Assembly (NCBI RefSeq): GCF_014805525.1
Contig: NZ_JACFSZ010000002.1
Location: 62,001-126,000 of the forward strand
Length of the DNA: 64,000 bases
Reading direction: 5' to 3'
Source of the DNA: Rhabdothermincola sediminis
GTDB taxonomy: Bacteria; Actinomycetota; Acidimicrobiia; Acidimicrobiales; Acidimicrobilacustridaceae
Shown: piece by piece, positions 58,956-64,000 of the stretch
Position numbering within the stretch: the stretch's first letter is position 1
Layout: the number at the start of each line of letters is the position of its first letter
The notes under the pieces: generated by a model
Told to the model about the DNA's origin: nothing
What the model saw: the letters and a program-made list of their open reading frames with translations, nothing else
Databases searched by the model: none
Position numbers and translations under genes: made by a program

Positions 58956-59405
58956 GTGAGCAACAAGACCCGAGTGCCCGCGGTCGAGGGCTGGTTCACC
59001 ACCGATCCTGATCGTCCCGCCCTGCTCGGCACCCGCTGCGCGACCTGTGGCACCTACTCGTTCCCCCGCGAGACCAGCTTCTGCAAGAACCCCGACTGCA
59101 CGGGGCGCGACTTCGAAGAGGTCGAGCTCAGCCGGAGGGGCAGCATCTGGTCGTACACCAATGCGTGCTACCAGCCCCCGCCGCCTTACGTGCCCACCAC
59201 CGACCCGTTCGAGCCTTTCTCGCTCGCCGCGGTGGAGCTGGCCGAGGAGAAGATGGTGGTGCTGGGACAACTCGTCCCGGAGGTCCGGCTGGAGGACCTC
59301 GCCGTCGGCACCGAGGTGGAACTGGTGATCGACACGCTGTTCGAGGACGACGAGCACGAATACCTGGTCTGGAAGTGGCGTCCGGTGACCGAGGGGGCCC
59401 GCTGA
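58956..59405 (+). CDS. DUF35-family zinc-ribbon OB-fold protein
   Basis: A 149-residue acyl-CoA-binding partner protein. The N-terminal rubredoxin-like zinc ribbon uses CATCGTYSFPRETSFC and NPDC (four cysteines in CxxC and CxxxxC pairs), followed by an OB-fold (RRGSIWSYTNACYQPPPPYV). DUF35 proteins partner thiolase-like lipid transfer proteins in steroid side-chain retro-aldol and related reactions (ChsH2/Ltp2-like systems). Its TGA overlaps the thiolase ATG (TGATG), strongly suggesting a complex. GTG start. Confidence 0.87.
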   Translation: MSNKTRVPAVEGWFTTDPDRPALLGTRCATCGTYSFPRETSFCKNPDCTGRDFEEVELSRRGSIWSYTNACYQPPPPYVPTTDPFEPFSLAAVELAEEKMVVLGQLVPEVRLEDLAVGTEVELVIDTLFEDDEHEYLVWKWRPVTEGAR

Positions 59406-60592
59406 TGACAGGGGAGGTGGCCGTCCTCGGCGTGGGCATGCACCCGTGGGGCAAGTGGGGCCGCAACTTCGTCGAGTACGGGGTGCACGCCGCCCAGGCC
59501 GCGCTCGCCGACGCCAGCCTGAGCTGGCGGGACGTGCAGTACGTGGCCGGGGCCGACACCATCCGCAACGGCTATCCCGGCTTCATCGCCGGGGCGACCT
59601 TCAGCCAGGCCCTCGGCTGGAAGGGCAACCGGGTGGCGAGCTGCTACGCGGCGTGCGCGTCGGGTGCCCAGGCACTGAACGTGGCCCGGGCCCAGATCCT
59701 CGCCGGGTTCTGCGACGTGGCCCTCGTGGTGGGCGCCGACACCACGCCCAAGGGCTTCTTCGCGCCGGTGGGCGGCGAACGCCAGGACGACCCGGACTGG
59801 CTGCGCTTCCGCCTCCTCGGCGCCACCAACCCCACCTACTTCGCGCTCTACGCCCGTCGGCGCATGGAGCTCTACGGGGCGACGAGCGGAGACTTCGCCC
59901 GGGTGAAGGTGAAGAACGCGCGGCACGGCCTGTCAAACCCCTACGCCCGGTACCACAAGGAGGTGACCGTCGAGGAGGTCATGGCGTCCCCGGTGGTCGC
60001 CGATCCGCTCCGGCTCCTCGACATCTGCGCCACGAGCGACGGCGCAGCGGCCGTGGTGCTCACCAGCCTGGAGTTCGCACGCCGGCACACCACGAGCCCG
60101 GTGCGGATCGCGGCGGTCTCGACCGTCACCCCGACCTATCCTCAGACCATCATCGAGATGCCGAACTTCGCCACCGATTCCGCCGCGGTGGTCCCGCTGC
60201 CCGAACGCCACTTCCGCGACGCCATCGCCGCCGCGGCCTACGAGGAGGCGGGGCTCGGGCCCGACGACCTGGATCTGGCCGAGGTGTACGACCTGTCCAC
60301 CGCGCTCGAGCTCGACTGGTACGAGAACATCGGGCTCTGCAAGGAAGGGGAGGCGGAGCGGCTCCTCAACGACGGCGACACCACGATCGGCGGCCGGATA
60401 CCGGTGAACCCCAGTGGCGGCCTGGCCTGCTTCGGGGAGGCCATCCCCGCGCAGGCGCTGGCGCAGGTGTGCGAAGTCACCTGGCACCTGCGCGGCGAGG
60501 CCGGCGAACGCCAGGTCGACGGTGCCCGGGTCGGGCTGACCGTGAACCAGGGCCTGTTCGGGCACGGCAGCTCGGTGATCCTCAAGCGCTGA
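59405..60592 (+). CDS. thiolase-like lipid-transfer protein (Ltp family), partner of DUF35
   Basis: A 395-residue thiolase-fold protein: nucleophile-position Cys in SCYAACASGAQALNV, DICATSDGAAAVVLTS, and near the end NPSGGLACFGEAIPAQ where ordinary thiolases have GHPxGATG; the catalytic His is therefore missing. In mycobacterial Ltp2-like aldolases other residues do the chemistry, and DUF35 partners supply part of the active site. Retro-aldol cleavage or acyl transfer of a steroid-derived CoA ester is likely; the exact member (Ltp2, Ltp3 or Ltp4-like) is not decided. Confidence 0.85.
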   Translation: MTGEVAVLGVGMHPWGKWGRNFVEYGVHAAQAALADASLSWRDVQYVAGADTIRNGYPGFIAGATFSQALGWKGNRVASCYAACASGAQALNVARAQILAGFCDVALVVGADTTPKGFFAPVGGERQDDPDWLRFRLLGATNPTYFALYARRRMELYGATSGDFARVKVKNARHGLSNPYARYHKEVTVEEVMASPVVADPLRLLDICATSDGAAAVVLTSLEFARRHTTSPVRIAAVSTVTPTYPQTIIEMPNFATDSAAVVPLPERHFRDAIAAAAYEEAGLGPDDLDLAEVYDLSTALELDWYENIGLCKEGEAERLLNDGDTTIGGRIPVNPSGGLACFGEAIPAQALAQVCEVTWHLRGEAGERQVDGARVGLTVNQGLFGHGSSVILKR

Positions 60593-60599
60593 CGGCCCG

Positions 60600-60878
60600 A
60601 TGGCCTCCCGGGGAGCCGACTGGCACTGGCGAGGGTTCCTCCGCCCGGTTCGCCGCGATCCGGTCTTCTGGTCCGCGGTCCTGCTCAGCGTCGTGCTGTT
60701 CCTCCCCCAGCTCCTGCTCCTGGGCTGGCGACCCGGTTCGATCGGGTGGTGGTTCCGGGTGGTGGTGCAGGGTCTGCTCACCGGCGTGGTCGTGCTGTCG
60801 GCCGTGGGCACCGGAGCTGGTATCGCCCGGGGCTGGGAACGGGGCCTGGCGCAGGCCCGGCGGCACCAGGGTCGCTGA
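60600..60878 (+). CDS. small membrane protein with two transmembrane helices
   Basis: A 92-residue protein: basic N-terminus (RGADWHWRGFLRPVRRD), helix 1 at about 24-43 (AVLLSVVLFLPQLLLLG), helix 2 at about 53-75 (VVVQGLLTGVVVLSAVGTGAG), basic C-terminus. No known family recognised. It begins 8 nt after the thiolase stop and shares that transcript. Its stop codon forms part of a palindrome with the stop of the convergent gene. Confidence 0.65.
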   Translation: MASRGADWHWRGFLRPVRRDPVFWSAVLLSVVLFLPQLLLLGWRPGSIGWWFRVVVQGLLTGVVVLSAVGTGAGIARGWERGLAQARRHQGR

Positions 60879-60881
60879 CCG

Positions 60882-61529
60882 TCAGCGCAGCGTGGAGGTC
60901 GCCAGCACGAGTGCCAAGCCCAGCAGCAGCGCACCCGCGAGCAGCCATCGCAGCGCGCGTCGTTGGTGGGTGCGCAAGCGGTCCAGGGCGCGCTGCTCAT
61001 GCTTCAGGACGTCGGTGGCGCTGATCAGCCGGCCGTCCGGCAGCGCCCGGGTGTTGGCTCGAAAGTAGAGGCGCAGGTCGGGATCGGTGACCCGGTCGTA
61101 GTCCGTCTCCGTCGGTGCGGTGTCCCCGACGTGCACGCTCGCCTGCGCCCAGAGCTCTGCTCGCCGTCGCCAGCACTCGCGGCCCCGGGGACCGAGGAGG
61201 GACTCGATGCGCTCCCCAGTGACCGTGACGTCGTGGTGGGAGACGATGTTCTGGAGGTTCTCGACGAGCCCGAGCTCGATGAGCTCCACGGCCTCGGGGT
61301 CACCCTCCATGAGTACCTGGTCGACCGCCGTGGCGACTGCCGGCCATTCGGCCGTCTCCCCCGCTTCGACCAGCGTGACGAGATGCTGTGAGAAGGCAAC
61401 CACCCGGATGAACAGATCTGGCTGGCCGTGCTCTTCGAAGGTGCGGTTGAAGGCGTGCAGGTCATCGGCCGCGAGGAACGACGGGCACGCCTCGATGAGC
61501 AGGTCCAGAGCTTGGTCGCGACGAAGCAT
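60882..61529 (-). CDS. protein of unknown function with a C-terminal transmembrane anchor
   Basis: A 215-residue protein. The N-terminal half is helical and acidic (FNRTFEEHGQPDLFIRVVAF, VDQVLMEGDPEAVELIELG, VENLQNIVSHHD) and looks like a small immunity-protein-type (DUF7674-like) domain. A charged region with Arg/Gln follows, and one hydrophobic helix ends the chain (WLLAGALLLGLALVLA). No catalytic motif. It stands alone between convergent and same-strand genes. Possible cytoplasmic sensor tethered at the membrane; function not known. Confidence 0.65.
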   Translation of the reverse strand: MLRRDQALDLLIEACPSFLAADDLHAFNRTFEEHGQPDLFIRVVAFSQHLVTLVEAGETAEWPAVATAVDQVLMEGDPEAVELIELGLVENLQNIVSHHDVTVTGERIESLLGPRGRECWRRRAELWAQASVHVGDTAPTETDYDRVTDPDLRLYFRANTRALPDGRLISATDVLKHEQRALDRLRTHQRRALRWLLAGALLLGLALVLATSTLR

Positions 61530-61566
61530 CCGCAGCGCAGCCTAGGACTCGCCTAGCGCCCGGGCC

Positions 61567-62349
61567 TCAGGGATGCTGGCTGCTGACCGACACCACCTCA
61601 CCGGTCATGTAGGAGGAGTAGTCACTCGCCAGGAACACCATCACGTTGGCGACCTCCCACGGCTCCGCACCGCGACCGAACGCTTCGCGGGCCGCGAGCT
61701 GCTCGAGCAGCTCCTCGGTCGTCACCTTGGCCAGGAACGGATGCATGGCCAGGCTGGGGGCGACCGCATTGATCCGCACCCCGGCGTGGGCCGCTTCCAG
61801 CGCCGCGCAGCGGGTGAGGGCCATGACCCCGGCCTTGGCGGCCGCGTAGTGTGCCTGGCCCTCCTGGGCCCGCCAGCCGACCACCGAGGCGTTGTTCACG
61901 ATGACCCCGCTCCCCCTCGGCATCATGTGGCGCATCGCGGCGCGGGTGGTGCGCATCGTCCCGTTGAGAGTGACGTCGAGCACCGAGAACCACTGCTCAT
62001 CGGTCATCTCGACGAGGTTGGCGGTACCACCGAGCCCCGCGTTGTTCATCATCACGTCGACGTGACCGAGCTCAGCCACCGCCACCTCGAACAGCCGCTG
62101 CACGTCTTGCTCGACGGCCACGTTGCACACCACGGTGGGAGGGACTTCGCCGCTGACCTCTCCCAACCGCTCGGCAGCCTCCGCCAACCGGCGCTCGTGG
62201 ATGTCACTGATGAGGACCCGGGCACCCTCCTCCGCACAGCGTTTGGCGACCGCGAACCCGATGCCGGTGCCAGCAGCCGCGGTCACCACTGCGGTCTTGC
62301 CGTCGAGCAGGCCGTGGGCAGGGACGTACGGTGGCGGGGACGAGGGCAC
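61567..62349 (-). CDS. ipdF: short-chain dehydrogenase, IpdF-like
   Basis: A 260-residue SDR with the distinctive coenzyme loop TAAAGTGIGFAVAKRCAEEGA and SDIHERR, as in mycobacterial IpdF, then NNAGLGG, NNASVVGWRAQ and the catalytic YAAAK. IpdF oxidises the 5-hydroxyl of the C/D-ring fragment. The C-terminus SSYMTGEVVSVSSQHP is shorter than most. It follows the acyl-CoA dehydrogenase by one base, the same neighbourhood as fadE30-ipdF in M. tuberculosis. GTG start. Confidence 0.78.
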   Translation of the reverse strand: MPSSPPPYVPAHGLLDGKTAVVTAAAGTGIGFAVAKRCAEEGARVLISDIHERRLAEAAERLGEVSGEVPPTVVCNVAVEQDVQRLFEVAVAELGHVDVMMNNAGLGGTANLVEMTDEQWFSVLDVTLNGTMRTTRAAMRHMMPRGSGVIVNNASVVGWRAQEGQAHYAAAKAGVMALTRCAALEAAHAGVRINAVAPSLAMHPFLAKVTTEELLEQLAAREAFGRGAEPWEVANVMVFLASDYSSYMTGEVVSVSSQHP

Positions 62350-62350
62350 C

Positions 62351-63538
62351 TCAGCCGTTCACCTTCGGTTCAGGCGGGAGCCCGAGGGCACGCTCGCCGA
62401 TGATGTTGCGCTGGATCTGGTTGGCGCCGCCGTAGATGGTGTCGGCCCGGCTGTAGAGGAAGAGCCGTTGCGCGGCCGTCGGCTCGAAGGGGGTGCTGGC
62501 CGCGATCATGGCCTCGGGACCGAGCACGTCCACCGCCAGCTCGCCGAGATCCCGGTGCAGGCTGGCCCAGTAGAGCTTGGAGATGTAGGCGGGGCCGCTC
62601 AGCTCGGGCCGGTCGGCCATGGTGAGCATGCGCAGGGTGTTGAGCCGCATGATCTCCAGCCGGCTCCACATCTCCGCCAGCCGTTGGCGGACCGCCGGAT
62701 CGCCGGCTCGACCGTTGCGCCGGCAGGCCTCGAGGACCTCGCGGTACTCCCGCATGAACGCGAACTGCTGGCCGAGCGTCGACGCCCCCCGCTCGAAGGC
62801 GAGGAGGCCCATCGCCACCTTCCAGCCGTTGTTCACCCCACCGACGACCAGATCGGCCGGCGTGGGGGTGTCCGAGAAGAAGACCTCGTTGAACTCCGAC
62901 GAGCCGGTGATCTGCACGATCGGGCGGATCTCGATGCCCGGGGCGTCCATGGGGACCAGGAGGAAGGAGATGCCCCGATGCTTCGGCGCGTCGCGATCGG
63001 TGCGGGCCAGCACGAAGCACCAGTGCGCCCAGGTGGCGAGCGAGGTCCACACCTTCTGACCGTTGATGACCCAGCGGTCGCCGTCGAGCTCGGCGCGGGT
63101 CTGGATGTTGGCGAGGTCCGATCCCGCGTTCGGCTCCGAGTAGCCCTGGCACCACAGCTCCTGGCCGAGGCGGATCGGGGGGAGGAAGCGTCGTTGCTGC
63201 TCGGGTGTGCCGAAGTGGATCAGCGTCGGCCCGATGAGTCCTTCCCCGATGTGCCCGAGCCGTCCGGGGCCGCCCGCCCGCGCGTACTCCTCGAAGTAGA
63301 TGACCTGCTGATGGAGTGGCAGGCCGCGGCCACCGAACTCGGCCGGCCAGCCGACGCAGGTCCAGCCATCGGCGCCCAGCCGCTGCTCCCAGGCCAGCCG
63401 CTCTTCGAAGCAGGAGTGCTCGTCGCCGGGCCCGCCGCGCCCGCGGATCTCGGCGAACTCCCCGTGGAGCAGGTCGTCGAGGTACGAGCGCACCTCCTTG
63501 CGGAACCGCTCCTGCTCTGGGGTGAAGCTGAGGTCCAT
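62351..63538 (-). CDS. fadE30: acyl-CoA dehydrogenase, FadE30-like
   Basis: A 395-residue acyl-CoA dehydrogenase. The C-terminal glutamate site reads YGGANQIQ, so the base is likely Glu249 in FERGAS, the same alternative position as in the other catalytic subunits here. Blocks QGYSEPNAGSDLANI and INGQKVWTSLA are intact. It has no partner subunit next to it, and with ipdF immediately downstream it matches FadE30, which introduces the double bond in HIP-CoA. A CTGACG-type operator lies 20 nt upstream of the ATG. Confidence 0.8.
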   Translation of the reverse strand: MDLSFTPEQERFRKEVRSYLDDLLHGEFAEIRGRGGPGDEHSCFEERLAWEQRLGADGWTCVGWPAEFGGRGLPLHQQVIYFEEYARAGGPGRLGHIGEGLIGPTLIHFGTPEQQRRFLPPIRLGQELWCQGYSEPNAGSDLANIQTRAELDGDRWVINGQKVWTSLATWAHWCFVLARTDRDAPKHRGISFLLVPMDAPGIEIRPIVQITGSSEFNEVFFSDTPTPADLVVGGVNNGWKVAMGLLAFERGASTLGQQFAFMREYREVLEACRRNGRAGDPAVRQRLAEMWSRLEIMRLNTLRMLTMADRPELSGPAYISKLYWASLHRDLGELAVDVLGPEAMIAASTPFEPTAAQRLFLYSRADTIYGGANQIQRNIIGERALGLPPEPKVNG

Positions 63539-63557
63539 GGCAGCGCCGAGCCTACCT

Positions 63558-63572
63558 CTGACGACCCGTCAG
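63558..63572. promoter_or_regulatory. CTGACG-type operator, copy 10
   Basis: CTGACGACCCGTCAG, perfect six-base arms, 20 nt before the fadE30-like ATG. Also about 120 nt from the 3' end of the next gene, so only fadE30-ipdF is a sensible target. Confidence 0.8.
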
Positions 63573-63609
63573 ATCCCAGGTGGCGCCACAGATCCGGACC
63601 CCCTCCCCC

Positions 63610-63658
63610 GAACTGCTCAGCCTCACGTGGCCTCCGACCGCGAATCCATGAACAGTTC
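63610..63658. repeat. REP-like nested inverted repeat, copy 4
   Basis: Outer arms GAACTGCTCA (63610-63619, one mismatch) and TGAACAGTTC (63649-63658); the inner stem is partly eroded. It lies 31 nt past the stop of the MaoC gene. The right half plus flank (CCGCGAATC, ATGAACAGTTCG) matches copy 3. Confidence 0.75.
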
Positions 63659-63688
63659 GTGGGGGGAGGGAGTTCGTGGGGGGAGTCT

Positions 63689-64000
63689 TCAGACCAGGAA
63701 GCGGCTGAGGGACTCGATCACGCAGGCGGGCTTCTCGCCCCCCTCGATCTCGATGGTCACCAGGATCGTCGTCTGCACACCACCGGCGATCTCCTCCACC
63801 GCCACCAGCTCGGCGCCGGCCCGGATACGCGAGCCGACCTTGACCGGGGCCGGAAACCGCACCTTGTTGACCCCGTAGTTCACCCCCATCGAGATGCCAC
63901 GGACCTCCATGATCTGGGGAAGCAGGGCGTTCGACAGCGAGAGGGTCAGGTACCCGTGGGCGATCGTGGCGCCGAACGGGCCTGCCGCCGCCCGCTCGGG
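63689..64000 (-). CDS. MaoC-family dehydratase, 5'-truncated by the window edge
   Basis: The frame is open to the last base, so the N-terminal part (including the catalytic Asp and His of the hydratase-2 motif) is outside. The 103 visible residues, GPFGATIAHGYLTLSLSNALL, ISMGVNYGVNKVRFPAPVKVGSR and ETI-type ending VTIEIEGGEKPACVIES, match the (R)-specific enoyl-CoA hydratase family (Rv0130/HtdZ type). Hydration of an enoyl-CoA in the same catabolic block is likely. A REP-like repeat follows its stop. The ATG at 63910 is an internal methionine, not the start. Confidence 0.85.
   Translation of the reverse strand, partial: PERAAAGPFGATIAHGYLTLSLSNALLPQIMEVRGISMGVNYGVNKVRFPAPVKVGSRIRAGAELVAVEEIAGGVQTTILVTIEIEGGEKPACVIESLSRFLV

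Noticed and set aside
60873-60887. Palindrome CGCTGAC/GTCAGCG resembling the CTGACG operator
   Set aside because: It is formed by the two convergent stop codons and flanking bases, is at gene ends rather than a promoter, and its arms do not fit CTGACG...CGTCAG.
1-64000. tRNA, rRNA or insertion-sequence features
   Set aside because: No tRNA-like cloverleaf, rRNA core sequence, transposase or terminal inverted repeats were found on reading through the window; only the REP-like repeats remain.

Overview
This is a GC-rich (about 70% by eye) bacterial chromosome segment with actinobacterial gene content. It carries a steroid-type catabolon: orthologue-like genes of the mycobacterial cholesterol pathway, many acyl-CoA dehydrogenases, short-chain dehydrogenases (SDRs) and luciferase-like (LLM, F420/FMN) oxidoreductases. 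Gene order differs from Mycobacterium and Rhodococcus, so a more distant lineage such as Acidimicrobiia is my best guess (inference, untested). No rRNA, tRNA, CRISPR array, phage or insertion sequence was seen.

Layout. 1-6.6 kb: tail of an acetoacetate-decarboxylase-like gene, an SDR, and a branched-chain-type ABC importer (LivF, LivG, a fused LivH-LivM permease, a lipoprotein binding protein). 6.7-10.3 kb: a FadE26/FadE27-like acyl-CoA dehydrogenase pair and an alpha-methylacyl-CoA racemase. 10.4-20.3 kb: a CYP125-like P450, then an operon of LLM enzyme, FadD19-like ligase, WS/DGAT acyltransferase and hydrolase, then a GT87 glycosyltransferase, a decayed ThDP enzyme and an SDR. 20.5-30 kb: a His-rich membrane protein, a second ligase, acylphosphatase, and an amidohydrolase/aldehyde dehydrogenase/alcohol dehydrogenase/cyclase operon. 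30-44 kb: a pseudogene, a membrane mannosyltransferase, and clusters of SDRs, LLM enzymes, small EthD and NTF2-like proteins, a TetR regulator and a thiolase. 44.2-47.4 kb: molybdate transport (modABC) with its own regulator. 47.4-64 kb: fadA6, a FadE31-like pair, an amidohydrolase, a repeat-rich secreted protein, ipdC-ipdB-ipdA-echA20 (steroid C/D-ring opening), a DUF35/lipid-transfer thiolase pair, ipdF-fadE30-like genes and a MaoC hydratase running off the edge.

Two families of palindromic operators tie most of the catabolic genes together. Six sites resemble the KstR box (TNNAACNNGTTNNA); the best is TAGAACACGTTCTA between an LLM gene and a thiolase. Ten others fit CTGACGNNNCGTCAG and sit before the FadE26/27-like pair, fadD, fadE30, echA20-ipdABC, the FadE31 operon, several SDRs and the local TetR gene. 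That TetR is the obvious candidate regulator for the second set. The second set covers much of the mycobacterial KstR2 regulon but uses a different palindrome.

A nested inverted repeat of 48-49 bp (outer arms GAACTGTTCA/TGAACAGTTC) occurs four times, each just past the 3' end of a gene, and looks like an unreported REP-type element. Steroid ring A/B genes (kstD, kshAB, hsaABCD) are not in the window, so the substrate (cholesterol, another sterol, a bile acid or a terpenoid) cannot be fixed from this sequence. Comparisons with M. tuberculosis proteins are from memory of those families, not from alignments run here.
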